Below, one piece after another: positions 7,526-16,085 of a stretch of 37,579 nucleotides of DNA. This DNA is from Maribacter arcticus (GTDB lineage: Bacteria > Bacteroidota > Bacteroidia > Flavobacteriales > Flavobacteriaceae). Made by a program: the position numbers and the translations under genes. The first letter of the stretch is position 1. The number at the start of each line of letters is the position of its first letter. The notes beneath the pieces are model-generated. The model worked only from the letters and a program-made list of their open reading frames with translations. It was not told the origin of the DNA and searched no databases. The stretch lies in NCBI RefSeq assembly GCF_900167935.1, contig NZ_FUYL01000009.1, forward strand, positions 196,615 through 234,193, in the 5' to 3' direction.

Positions 7526-8292
7526 TGATAGATGTTCAAGACATACACAAATCATTTGGTGATGCTCATATTCTAAAAGGTATATCTACCACTTTTGAAC
7601 AAGGAAAAACCAATTTAATAATTGGCCAAAGTGGTTCGGGAAAAACTGTATTTCTTAAATGCCTTTTAGGCCTATTTTCGCCCGAACAGGGAAACATTGT
7701 GTACGACGGAAAGAAATACGCTGAACTTTCTGATGATCAAAAACGAGATTTGAGACAAGAAATGGGTATGGTTTTTCAAGGTAGCGCCCTTTTTGATAGT
7801 ATGACGGTTGAAGGCAATGTAATGTTTCCATTAGAAATGTTCACAAAGCAATCTACATCAGAAATGAAAGATCGCGTCGATGCAGTGCTTAAAAGAGTAA
7901 ATCTTATTGATGCCCATCACAAATTTCCTTCTGAGATTTCCGGTGGTATGCAGAAAAGAGTTGCTATTGCGCGTGCCATTGTAATGAATCCTAAATATCT
8001 TTTTTGCGATGAGCCAAATTCAGGTCTCGATCCAAAAACCGCTATTCTAATAGATGACCTTATTAAGGAAATTACCGAAGAATATAACATTACTACGGTT
8101 ATCAATACGCATGATATGAACTCCGTAATGCAAATAGGAGAAAAAATTATTTTTCTAAAAGATGGACTCCTAGAATGGGAAGGAACAAAAAATGAAATTT
8201 TCAAAACCGATAACGAAGCGGTAACCAATTTTGTATACTCATCTGACCTTTTTAAGAAAGTTCGACAGATGTATATTCAAGAACAAAATTAA
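7525..8292 (+). CDS. mlaF: MlaF-type ABC transporter ATPase
   Basis: Cytoplasmic ATPase subunit, 255 aa, paired with the MlaE permease encoded just before it. Walker A is GQSGSGKT (residues 34-41), the Q-loop is MGMVFQGSALFDSMTV, the signature motif is SGGMQKR, Walker B is YLFCDEPNSGLDP and the switch His is in VINTHDM. The GMQKR signature and the SALFDSMTV stretch are typical of MlaF/Ttg2A. I chose the ATG at 7525 (TAATG overlap with the mlaE stop). A longer in-frame start at 7465 lies within mlaE and gives an unrelated leader. It ends in TTAA, a sequence that also contains the stop codon of the convergent DUF389 gene. Confidence 0.93.
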   Translation: MIDVQDIHKSFGDAHILKGISTTFEQGKTNLIIGQSGSGKTVFLKCLLGLFSPEQGNIVYDGKKYAELSDDQKRDLRQEMGMVFQGSALFDSMTVEGNVMFPLEMFTKQSTSEMKDRVDAVLKRVNLIDAHHKFPSEISGGMQKRVAIARAIVMNPKYLFCDEPNSGLDPKTAILIDDLIKEITEEYNITTVINTHDMNSVMQIGEKIIFLKDGLLEWEGTKNEIFKTDNEAVTNFVYSSDLFKKVRQMYIQEQN

Positions 8293-9758
8293 TCTTTGGG
8301 CATTTCCTTTAGTTGAATACTTTTATTGTTAAGCCTCAATCGCAACCAATTCTGTAGTTTATTCATGTCTTTTAGAGTCTCAGCTCTATTAGCTTCTTTT
8401 TTCCAAGTCACTTCAAATAATGGAATACTATCAGTTTTAGTAAAATCGGTAGAGATTAAATATGCATAACCTAGTCGTTCTAAATTCTCGTAATTCGTTT
8501 TAGCTTCAAGGCTAATTTCCTTAAATGGAATTTGATTTGAAGAAATCTGATTTAAACGAGTTAGTTCACTCTCTAAAACTTGAATCTTTTCATCCTTACT
8601 CGTTAGAATAGTTTTTTGTGATTCATAAAGTTCATTCACATACTTTAGCTCATTCGCTTCATCGCTTCTTGAACCCTGAACAATTGTTAATTCGCAATTT
8701 TTTAATTGTTTATAATCTAGCATTTGATTTTTCCATGTTGCAATTACATTATCAGGTATCGCCTCATTACCCATAAAAACTAATTCAACTTTTGGATTTT
8801 GGCCATCATTAAACTCAATATCACTAAAATCTTTTAAGAATTTACCTTCACCCGAAAATTGGTAAGGTGCTATTTTCTCAACTATAAAATTATTTGCGTC
8901 TCTTGTAAATAGTGATTTTTGAAATACGTTATAGAAGGTAAAGCCCGCAGGTATCATAACTAGAATAGCAAGCAAAGAAGCTAACCTACCTATTAACCGT
9001 CTTCTTTGAGAATTGACGTAACGCACCATTGGAAAACGCAACAATTTAATAACAAGAAATGTCGCTAGAGCAATAAATATTGTATTAATCGTAAATAGAT
9101 ATAAAGCTCCGGTAGCATAAGACCAATTACCTATCGCTAAACCAAAACCTACGGTACACAAAGGCGGCATTAAAGCGGTAGCAATCGCAACACCAAAAAT
9201 AACACTAGCGATAGTACCCTTTTTTGCGCGAGCAATAACAAGTGCCAATCCCCCAAAAAATGCAATTAGAACATCTCTAATATCTGGCTCAGTTCTGGCC
9301 AAAAGCTCAGAAGATTCATCACGTAAAGGAAAAAAATTAAAAAAAAGATAGGCTGTAATTACACTAAGAATTACCATAACCGTAAAATTCTTTAAAGACC
9401 TTTTTAAGGTATCTATGTCATTAATTGCAACAGACATACCTATACCTAAAATAGGCCCCATTAAAGGGGAAATCAACATCGCTCCAATTACGACCGCTGT
9501 TGAATTTGCGTTAAGACCTATAGAGGCAATAAAAATAGAACAAATTAAAATCCAAGATGTGTGCCCTTTAAACGGTATATCGGCTATAATCGCTTCTTTC
9601 GTTGCCTGTTGGTCTGTATTCGTACGAATATCCAACAACTCAGAAAGAAACTTTTTCACACTACCTAAAAGGCCTTGAAAGTCTTTTTTTACTTCCTCAC
9701 TACCATTCCCCTCATTACTTGACAAGGTTAGCTTATCTTGATCCTGATTATTCTCCAT
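8289..9758 (-). CDS. DUF389 (TIGR00341-like) membrane protein
   Basis: A 489-aa protein with a ~60-residue soluble N-terminus followed by a block of 6-7 hydrophobic helices (about 66-285). The conserved DUF389 pattern is ANSTAVVIGAMLISPLMGPILGIGM, then FFGGLALVIARAKKGT and GVAIATALMPPLCTVGFGLAIG. A ~200-residue soluble C-terminal region follows, with a predicted coiled coil around SQKTILTSKDEKIQVLESELTR (written here as one heptad-rich stretch). Some family members are described as 'uncharacterized hydrophobic domain' proteins; no substrate is established. It is the last gene of the five-gene operon, 2 nt after manC. A transporter or channel role is inference only. Confidence 0.85.
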   Translation of the reverse strand: MENNQDQDKLTLSSNEGNGSEEVKKDFQGLLGSVKKFLSELLDIRTNTDQQATKEAIIADIPFKGHTSWILICSIFIASIGLNANSTAVVIGAMLISPLMGPILGIGMSVAINDIDTLKRSLKNFTVMVILSVITAYLFFNFFPLRDESSELLARTEPDIRDVLIAFFGGLALVIARAKKGTIASVIFGVAIATALMPPLCTVGFGLAIGNWSYATGALYLFTINTIFIALATFLVIKLLRFPMVRYVNSQRRRLIGRLASLLAILVMIPAGFTFYNVFQKSLFTRDANNFIVEKIAPYQFSGEGKFLKDFSDIEFNDGQNPKVELVFMGNEAIPDNVIATWKNQMLDYKQLKNCELTIVQGSRSDEANELKYVNELYESQKTILTSKDEKIQVLESELTRLNQISSNQIPFKEISLEAKTNYENLERLGYAYLISTDFTKTDSIPLFEVTWKKEANRAETLKDMNKLQNWLRLRLNNKSIQLKEMPKD

Positions 9759-9760
9759 AC

Positions 9761-10840
9761 TTACGCGAATTCTTCACCAAAGGCATCTTTCACCTTATTA
9801 AGAACTTGTTTAATATCTTGCTCTTTTGCCTTAGGATAAATTAGCAGCACCTCATCTTTATCTACAATAATATAGTCATTTAAGCCATCTACTACAACTA
9901 CTTTACCCGCCTTTGACCTAATCATATTACCACTTGCATCTTGAGTTAAGACTCTAGCATTTACTATAGCATTATTATTTTCTTCTTTATCAAGCTTGTC
10001 ATATAAAGAGCCCCAGGTACCCAAATCGTTCCAATCAAAACTAGCTTCTAACACAAAGATTGAGCTTGAATTTTCTAAAATAGCATAATCAATAGAAATA
10101 TTTTCAGCTTTAGGATAGTTCTCTGAAATAAATTTTCTCTCGTCATCAGTATTGAAGCAAACTAATCCATCTCTAAATAATTTGTATTGCTTTGGCTGAT
10201 ATTTCTGAAAAGCATTAACAATTGTTTTTGCACTCCACATAAAAATACCTGCATTCCAAAGAAAATTACCTTGTGCAAGAAAATCCTTTGCAGTTTCATA
10301 ATCCGGCTTTTCTCTAAACTGATTTACTTTTTTAATTTGTTCAGTATCCGCTTTATTATATTCGATGTACCCAAAACCTGTATTTGGAAAAGAAGGCTTA
10401 ATACCTAAGGTGCACAATACATCTTCAGTTTCACATTTTTTAAAACAAGCAGTAACATCTTTTGCGAAAGCTTCTTCATCTTCGATCCAGTGATCACTAG
10501 GCGCTACTATCATTACTGCATCTTCATTCATTTTCTGAATTTTCATTGCAGCATATAATATACAAGGAGCCGTATTTCTCATGGCAGGCTCAAGAACTAC
10601 TTGCTCTTGTTTCACCATAGGCAATTGCTTTAAGACCAAATCATTATAGCGTTCATTTGTGAGAATTAATATATTCTCTGTAGGCACAAACTTGTTCAAT
10701 CTTTGAAATGTTTTCTGTATGAGCGTAGTGCCCGTACCTAACATATCATGAAATTGCTTCGGATTTTCACTAGTACTTATTGGCCAAAATCTAGACCCTA
10801 CTCCACCAGCCATTAAAACGGCATAATAATTTTTATTCAT
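9761..10840 (-). CDS. manC: Mannose-1-phosphate guanylyltransferase
   Basis: Makes GDP-mannose from mannose-1-phosphate and GTP, the precursor for mannose, fucose and related sugars in surface polysaccharides and glycoproteins. The 359-aa protein carries the nucleotidyltransferase pyrophosphorylase motif AGGVGSRFWPIST (residues 11-23) with NPKQF after it, VVLEPAMRNTAPCI, APSDHWI, the FREKPD segment and WNAGIFMW. It stops where monofunctional enzymes stop, without the C-terminal phosphomannose isomerase cupin of bifunctional ManC/AlgA. The flanking genes are 1-2 nt away, so it is translated from a polycistronic message. Confidence in activity is high. Confidence 0.93.
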   Translation of the reverse strand: MNKNYYAVLMAGGVGSRFWPISTSENPKQFHDMLGTGTTLIQKTFQRLNKFVPTENILILTNERYNDLVLKQLPMVKQEQVVLEPAMRNTAPCILYAAMKIQKMNEDAVMIVAPSDHWIEDEEAFAKDVTACFKKCETEDVLCTLGIKPSFPNTGFGYIEYNKADTEQIKKVNQFREKPDYETAKDFLAQGNFLWNAGIFMWSAKTIVNAFQKYQPKQYKLFRDGLVCFNTDDERKFISENYPKAENISIDYAILENSSSIFVLEASFDWNDLGTWGSLYDKLDKEENNNAIVNARVLTQDASGNMIRSKAGKVVVVDGLNDYIIVDKDEVLLIYPKAKEQDIKQVLNKVKDAFGEEFA

Positions 10841-10841
10841 G

Positions 10842-11444
10842 TCAGCTTTTTATTAATTCTACTTCGGCGTTTGGTTGAAACAAAAACATCCTGCCAGTAG
10901 ATATTTCTGTACACTCATAGCGCTTCGTTCGCTTGTTACCTTTTTTAAAAAGTTTACCATTATAAATACGAAAAACACTACCTATCGGCAATTCGTAAAC
11001 GTAAGATTTTTCTGATTGTTGTTCGTCGTATAGTTTTAAAGCAATCGATAAGTGCGCATCGGTACTACTACTTGCCTTTGGATTTTTGAAATGTCTTGCC
11101 AATAATGGAAGTATTTGAGAAGGAAAAACCTCTGGCCGAATAAAAGGTAGCATTAAATATTGGAATGTTCTTTTCCACTCCAATCCGTGTGGTTTAATAT
11201 TACGCCCATACTTTTCAAATGCTACTAAATGTGCAATTTCATGAATTAGCGTTATTAAAAATCTATATTTATTAAGAGATGCGTTTACCGTGATTTGATG
11301 ATTACCATCTTTTCTTCTTCTGTAATCTCCATGCCTTGTAACTCGTTCATTAACGATTTTCAAATGAACATGACTACCTTTAATAAGTTCAAAACAAGGT
11401 TTGACTGCAGTTTCAGGAAGATATTTCGTTAAAGTTTGTTGCAT
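10842..11444 (-). CDS. SprT-like zinc metalloprotein
   Basis: The 200-aa protein contains the SprT signature LITLIHEIAHLVAFEKYG with the zinc motif HEIAH (68-72) and a third likely ligand His86 in KPHGLEWKRTF. Eukaryotic relatives (SPRTN) cleave DNA-protein crosslinks; bacterial SprT proteins are poorly understood. No signal peptide is seen, so it should act in the cytosol. The C-terminal half (KLFKKGNKRTKRYECTEISTGRMFLFQPNAEVEL) resembles the small beta domain seen in flavobacterial members and lacks an obvious Cys4 zinc ribbon. It lies between the SDR gene and manC with 1-nt gaps. Confidence 0.85.
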   Translation of the reverse strand: MQQTLTKYLPETAVKPCFELIKGSHVHLKIVNERVTRHGDYRRRKDGNHQITVNASLNKYRFLITLIHEIAHLVAFEKYGRNIKPHGLEWKRTFQYLMLPFIRPEVFPSQILPLLARHFKNPKASSSTDAHLSIALKLYDEQQSEKSYVYELPIGSVFRIYNGKLFKKGNKRTKRYECTEISTGRMFLFQPNAEVELIKS

Positions 11445-11445
11445 T

Positions 11446-12123
11446 CTAAGGAGTACTACTACTAACTTGTAAAATTTTACCGTTATATAATTTTTGACCG
11501 TTCAAGGCGAAATTCATCACGTACTCAGCCATTTCAATTGCCGACACCGGTGCTTTATACCCTGGAAAAGCTTCTTCAAGCATTTCAGTTTGTACCGCTC
11601 CTAATGCCAAGGCATTAAAAGATGGTCCGGTCTCTTTAAATTCTTCCGCCAGTAATTCTGTAAATGTAAGCACTGCTCCTTTACTTGAACTATACGCAGA
11701 TAAGCCAGGAAATTTAGCGCTACCTTGAATACCTCCCATAGAACTAATTGTTAATACATGACCCGTACTTGACATATATGGAATAACTAATTTGGTTATG
11801 GCAGCAACACCAAAAACATTCACCTCATACACAGATTTGAACTCTTCATCAGTAGTTTCTAAAAATGGTTTGTTCAATAATCTTCCTGCATTGTTTATTA
11901 ATGCCCTTACTTTTCCGTTATCCTTTAAATAGCTTGCTAGTTTTTCGCGATCAGAAACTGAAGAGACATCGAAAGAAAATGTCTGAATATTCTTGTGCTT
12001 AAGATTTTTAATAGGTTTTTCATTTCTAGATAATGCCAAGACCTTATAACCTGCATTTGCCAACAACTTGCTTAGCTCAAAGCCAATTCCCCTACTTGTA
12101 CCTGTAACAATAATGTATTCCAT
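11446..12123 (-). CDS. Short-chain dehydrogenase/reductase
   Basis: A 225-aa classical SDR: the cofactor motif TGTSRGIG (residues 7-14), NNAG (77-80), the catalytic serine in ISSMGG (Ser127/128) and the YSSSK pair (Tyr144, Lys148). The Arg after the Ser-rich turn suggests preference for NADP(H), an inference. Substrate unknown. The start ATG shares one base with the stop of the upstream M28 peptidase gene, and its own stop lies 1 nt before the SprT gene, so translation within the operon is probably coupled. Confidence 0.9.
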   Translation of the reverse strand: MEYIIVTGTSRGIGFELSKLLANAGYKVLALSRNEKPIKNLKHKNIQTFSFDVSSVSDREKLASYLKDNGKVRALINNAGRLLNKPFLETTDEEFKSVYEVNVFGVAAITKLVIPYMSSTGHVLTISSMGGIQGSAKFPGLSAYSSSKGAVLTFTELLAEEFKETGPSFNALALGAVQTEMLEEAFPGYKAPVSAIEMAEYVMNFALNGQKLYNGKILQVSSSTP

Positions 12124-13172
12124 TAATTATACTTTAATTCTTTAATTGGTGAATTCACAATGCCTGTTATCATTGGTATGGTTTCATTAACTATAGTCGC
12201 CATATGCATATAATCCATTAAAGATGCTTCATCTCCTACTTTATGATATTCTCCAAAATTAGTGAAATCAAAAGTGCTATACGTTTGAGAAGGAACATTA
12301 AAAACATCATGAAAAGGAGCATTATCTGACCGTCTAAATAAATTAAATTCCTTTGCTTTCGACAAAAAACCTACAAGATTTTTATGTGCATACCTATTAC
12401 TAACCTCCGCCAAATTAGATAATTCATAACCGGTTAAATATAAACTATGGTCTTTATCAACCATTGGAACGCCAACCATTTCGAAATTAAGCATGGCATA
12501 CAAATCTATATTTTTATCTTTTAATTTACCGGCCAAATGCTTCGAACCGAGCAATCCTTTTTCTTCAGCAGAAAAAAGAGCAAAAATAATACTTCGTTTA
12601 TTCCCCTTAAGTTCACCAAAATATTTCGAAAATTCTAGAACTGTAGTTGTACCTGAAGCATTGTCATTGGCTCCGTTCGCAATACTATCAGCAACTTGAC
12701 CGCTCATTAAGCCAATATGATCATAATGCGCGCCTATTACCACAAACTCGTTTTTAAGCTTAGCATCTGTTCCTGGCAAATACCCCACTACATTAAAAGC
12801 CGTGCCGTCAGTATAGTTGGTTAAGGTATCTCGGTAGGAAGTAAAATAGGGTTGAATGTTATTTTTTTTAAATACATTCTCAATAAAGTCGGCAGCCTTA
12901 GAAATACCCTCACTACCGGTATCTCTACCTTGTAATTCATCAGAAGTTAGATAAACCATAATATCCTCTATATTCTCAGGCGTGCTGTATGCCTTGAGTT
13001 TGGAAGTTAAAATAGATGATTTGACATCTTCGCCATTTGATGTATTTTGCAAAACATCTTTACGAACATTTTTTGTTTCGTTATTCGGATTCAAAATGGT
13101 TGACTGATCCATTTTTGCTCCACTACAACTTACCAACAAAAAACCAAAAAAGACTAAAATAATATGTTTCAT
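12123..13172 (-). CDS. M28-family peptidase lipoprotein
   Basis: First gene of the five-gene operon. The 349-aa protein begins with a lipoprotein signal peptide (FLLVSC, lipid-bearing Cys16), placing it in the periplasm or on a membrane. The M28 aminopeptidase core shows GAHYDH (His149), NGANDNASG (Asp170), FSAEEKGLLGS (Glu203/204), NFEMVG (Glu231 in the usual NxDMxG position) and the last histidine in RSDNAPFHD. A di-zinc aminopeptidase that trims peptides outside the cytoplasm is the best call. A PA-like insertion is not present. The ATG at 13172 is preceded by a TATCTTTA box. Confidence 0.9.
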   Translation of the reverse strand: MKHIILVFFGFLLVSCSGAKMDQSTILNPNNETKNVRKDVLQNTSNGEDVKSSILTSKLKAYSTPENIEDIMVYLTSDELQGRDTGSEGISKAADFIENVFKKNNIQPYFTSYRDTLTNYTDGTAFNVVGYLPGTDAKLKNEFVVIGAHYDHIGLMSGQVADSIANGANDNASGTTTVLEFSKYFGELKGNKRSIIFALFSAEEKGLLGSKHLAGKLKDKNIDLYAMLNFEMVGVPMVDKDHSLYLTGYELSNLAEVSNRYAHKNLVGFLSKAKEFNLFRRSDNAPFHDVFNVPSQTYSTFDFTNFGEYHKVGDEASLMDYMHMATIVNETIPMITGIVNSPIKELKYN

Positions 13173-13193
13173 AATGATGTTTCTTTTAAAATC

Positions 13194-13201
13194 TAAAGAT
13201 A
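13194..13201 (-). promoter_or_regulatory. Putative -7 box of the M28-SDR-SprT-manC-DUF389 operon
   Basis: TATCTTTA on the minus strand (13201-13194) differs from TAnnTTTG by one base and lies 21 nt before the ATG at 13172. Its first T is part of the T-tract of the pdhC terminator. No clear -33 box. Confidence 0.35.
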
Positions 13202-13205
13202 AAAA

Positions 13206-13231
13206 AAAGCATCCTGTCGAAAGGATGCTTT
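13206..13231 (-). terminator. Rho-independent terminator of pdhA-pdhC
   Basis: AAAGCATCCT and its perfect complement AGGATGCTTT around a 6-nt loop, followed on the minus strand by a run of eight T. It lies 25 nt after the pdhC stop. Confidence 0.85.
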
Positions 13232-13256
13232 AGCAATTCTATTTAAAATCAAATTT

Positions 13257-14894
13257 CTAGGCTAACATAGTCACTGGGTTTTCAACAAAATAACGCAGTG
13301 TCTGTAAAAATTGAGCTCCCACAGCACCATCAACAGTTCTATGGTCACAGGCCAATGTCAACTTCATGGTATTACCTACTACAATTTCACCATTCTTAAC
13401 CACAGGTTTTTCAACTATAGCACCTACTGAAAGTATTGCTGAATTTGGCTGATTTATAATACTAGTAAATTCCAAAATACCGAACATACCAAGGTTTGAC
13501 ACTGTAAAGGTGCTACCTTCCATTTCTGAAGGCGCAATTTTTTTGTTTCGAGCTTTCCCCGCTAAATCTTTAACTGCACTACCAATCTGCGTTAAGCCCA
13601 ATAAATCACAGTGCTTTACAACTGGCACAACTAAACCTTCATCTACCGCTACTGCTACACCCATATGAATATGCTGATGATACTTAGTCGTATCGCCATT
13701 CCAAGAAGTATTTACTTGAGGATGCTTCCTAAGAGCCATTGCACATGCCTTTAACACCATATCATTAAAAGACACCTTAGTATCAGGCAAGCTATTTATT
13801 TGAGCACGAGATTCTTTCGCATTGTCCATATCTACCTCAATGGTTAGATAAAAATGCGGTGCATTAAATTTAGAATTACCAAGCGCTTTTGCTATTGCCT
13901 TACGCATGTTCGAATTCTTAACTTCTTCAGTACCTTCTTCACCTGACGGCAAAGCCATAGATACTGGTTGTGAAGCAACGTTACTCTCAGCCTTAACTAC
14001 AGAACTTGCAGCTGGTGCCGCAGTCGTACTAGGTGTATAATTTTCAATATCTTTTTTGGTGATTCTACCATTATCTCCTGAACCGGAAACTTTTGCTAAA
14101 TCAATACCTTTATCTTCCGCTATTTTCTTAGCCAAAGGTGAAGCAAAAATTCTTTCACCATCAGACACCGTTTTTGAAACCTCTTTCTTCTCAGAAGAAT
14201 TTTCAGATTTCATTTCAACTTTTTTATTTTCTGATGTAGATGACTTTTTACTACCGCCAGATTCATTACTTAACACAGCATCGACATCAGTACCTTCTGG
14301 ACCTATAACTGCCAAAACTGTATCAACTGGAGAAGATTCACCTTCCTGAATTCCAATATATAATAACTTCCCAGAATAAAAAGACTCAAATTCCATTGTA
14401 GCCTTATCTGTCTCAATCTCAGCTAAAATATCTCCTTCTTCAACATCATCACCGACCTTTTTTAACCAACTTGCCACAGTACCTTCTTCCATGGTATCAC
14501 TTAATCGTGGCATTTTGATAACTTCAACCCCCTCAGGAATTTCAACTCCGTTTTCAATTTCTTCTGAAGCCTCTTCCGAAACATCTTCAACTTGTGAAGA
14601 ATTATCTTCTGAAGCCTTCGCATTGCCACCACCGATTAAACTTGAAACATCTTCACCCTCATCACCGATAATAGCCAATAGAGTATCTACTGGGGCCGCA
14701 TCACCTTCTTGCACGCCTATATATAATAAAGTACCTTCATTAAATGATTCAAACTCCATCGTCGCCTTATCAGTTTCGATTTCAGCTAACATATCACCTT
14801 CTTCAACTTTATCTCCAACGCTTTTTAACCATTTAGCTACCGTACCTTCTTCCATGGTATCACTTAAACGGGGCATATTTACTACTATAGCCAT
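13257..14894 (-). CDS. pdhC: Pyruvate dehydrogenase E2, dihydrolipoamide acetyltransferase
   Basis: E2 core of the pyruvate dehydrogenase complex; passes the acetyl group from lipoate to CoA. The 545-aa protein has, in order, two lipoyl domains with ETDKATMEFES sites (Lys43 and Lys164), an acidic/serine-rich linker, a peripheral subunit-binding domain (about 247-285, ASPLAKKIAEDKGIDLAKVSGSG), an alanine-rich linker and the acetyltransferase domain ending in DHRTVDG (His518, Asp522). The two lipoyl domains are so alike that the DNA encoding them (about 14380-14518 and 14756-14894) forms a near-direct repeat, suggesting recent duplication or gene conversion. Starts 4 nt after the pdhA stop. No E1-beta gene is adjacent. 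Confidence 0.95.
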   Translation of the reverse strand: MAIVVNMPRLSDTMEEGTVAKWLKSVGDKVEEGDMLAEIETDKATMEFESFNEGTLLYIGVQEGDAAPVDTLLAIIGDEGEDVSSLIGGGNAKASEDNSSQVEDVSEEASEEIENGVEIPEGVEVIKMPRLSDTMEEGTVASWLKKVGDDVEEGDILAEIETDKATMEFESFYSGKLLYIGIQEGESSPVDTVLAVIGPEGTDVDAVLSNESGGSKKSSTSENKKVEMKSENSSEKKEVSKTVSDGERIFASPLAKKIAEDKGIDLAKVSGSGDNGRITKKDIENYTPSTTAAPAASSVVKAESNVASQPVSMALPSGEEGTEEVKNSNMRKAIAKALGNSKFNAPHFYLTIEVDMDNAKESRAQINSLPDTKVSFNDMVLKACAMALRKHPQVNTSWNGDTTKYHQHIHMGVAVAVDEGLVVPVVKHCDLLGLTQIGSAVKDLAGKARNKKIAPSEMEGSTFTVSNLGMFGILEFTSIINQPNSAILSVGAIVEKPVVKNGEIVVGNTMKLTLACDHRTVDGAVGAQFLQTLRYFVENPVTMLA

Positions 14895-14898
14895 CTAC

Positions 14899-15897
14899 TT
14901 AAAATTTATGTTGAACAAATGGAAAATCCTCTTGTTCGTAAACCATATCATATAATTGGTTTACTGGTGGATAATCTGATTCTTCTGCAAACTTCTCACA
15001 CTCCTTAACCATTTCCTTGACATTTTTGTCAATATCTTTAATTTCAGCGTCAGTTGCGTATTTGTTTTCCTTTATAATATCCAAAACTTGAGTTATTGGA
15101 TCTATCTTCTTGTACTCTTCAACCTCATCTTTTGTTCTATAATGCTGTGCATCAGACATGGAATGACCTCTATATCTATACGTTTTCATTTCTAGAAAAG
15201 TTGGTCCACCGCCACTCCTAGCTCGGTCAATTGCCTTGCTCATTTCTTGTGCAACAGTCACAGGATTCATACCATCAACAGGTCCACAAGGCATTTCGTA
15301 ACCTAAACCTAATTTCCAAATTTCAGTTGAAAAAGACGTTCGTGCTACAGAAGTTCCCATCGCATAACCATTATTCTCACAAATAAATACAACAGGTAGT
15401 TGCCATAACATGGCTAAATTAAATGTTTCATGCAAAGCTCCTTGTCTAACAGCACCGTCACCCATATAACATAAAGTAACAGCTTCTCTACCATGGTATT
15501 TATCACCAAATGCCATACCGGCACCTAATGGAATTTGACCACCTACAATACCGTGCCCACCATGAAAGCGATGCTCTTTAGAAAAAATATGCATTGATCC
15601 TCCCATACCTTTAGAAGTACCTGTTACTTTACCATAAAGCTCAGCCATTACTCTTTTAGGGTCTACACCCATACCTATTGGCTGAACGTGATTTCTATAA
15701 GCCGTTATCATACGATCTTTAGTAAGATCCATTGCATGTAAGGCTCCTGCAAGAACTGCTTCTTGACCATTATACAAATGAAGAAATCCTCTTACCTTTT
15801 GCTGAATATACACAGCGGCCAATTTGTCCTCAAATTTTCTCCAAAACAGCATGTCGGCATACCATTTTAAATACGTTTCCTTGGTGATTTTTTTCAT
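14899..15897 (-). CDS. pdhA: Pyruvate dehydrogenase E1 alpha subunit
   Basis: Thiamine-diphosphate-binding half of the E1 decarboxylase. The 332-aa protein shows VRGFLHLYNGQEAV, HGIVGGQIPLGAGMAF, the ThDP/Mg motif GDGAVRQGALHETFNLAMLW...ENN and the phosphorylation-loop-like YRYRGHSMSDAQHYRTKDEV. I start at the ATG at 15897 (MKKITKETY); the in-frame TTG one codon earlier is less likely. It needs a PdhB partner, which is not in this window; in many Flavobacteriia pdhB is encoded elsewhere. The product acts in the cytosolic complex with the E2 from the next gene and an E3. Confidence 0.95.
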   Translation of the reverse strand: MKKITKETYLKWYADMLFWRKFEDKLAAVYIQQKVRGFLHLYNGQEAVLAGALHAMDLTKDRMITAYRNHVQPIGMGVDPKRVMAELYGKVTGTSKGMGGSMHIFSKEHRFHGGHGIVGGQIPLGAGMAFGDKYHGREAVTLCYMGDGAVRQGALHETFNLAMLWQLPVVFICENNGYAMGTSVARTSFSTEIWKLGLGYEMPCGPVDGMNPVTVAQEMSKAIDRARSGGGPTFLEMKTYRYRGHSMSDAQHYRTKDEVEEYKKIDPITQVLDIIKENKYATDAEIKDIDKNVKEMVKECEKFAEESDYPPVNQLYDMVYEQEDFPFVQHKF

Positions 15898-15967
15898 CAA
15901 TTTTAACTAAAGGTTTTAATTCTATATAGATCCCAAAGGTTTGATTCACCTAAGTATCGCAGAAGAA

Positions 15968-15975
15968 CAAAAATA
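15968..15975 (-). promoter_or_regulatory. Putative -7 box for pdhA
   Basis: TATTTTTG on the minus strand (15975-15968), 70 nt before the pdhA ATG. No convincing -33 TTG at the right distance. Confidence 0.4.
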
Positions 15976-16085
15976 CACATATAAATGAATCGATAAAAAT
16001 AATAGAAGCAATTCAATCAAGAAATTATATGATTAACAAATAAACCCCATAACGTGTTTATTCTCAACCTTTCATTTAATAAAAA

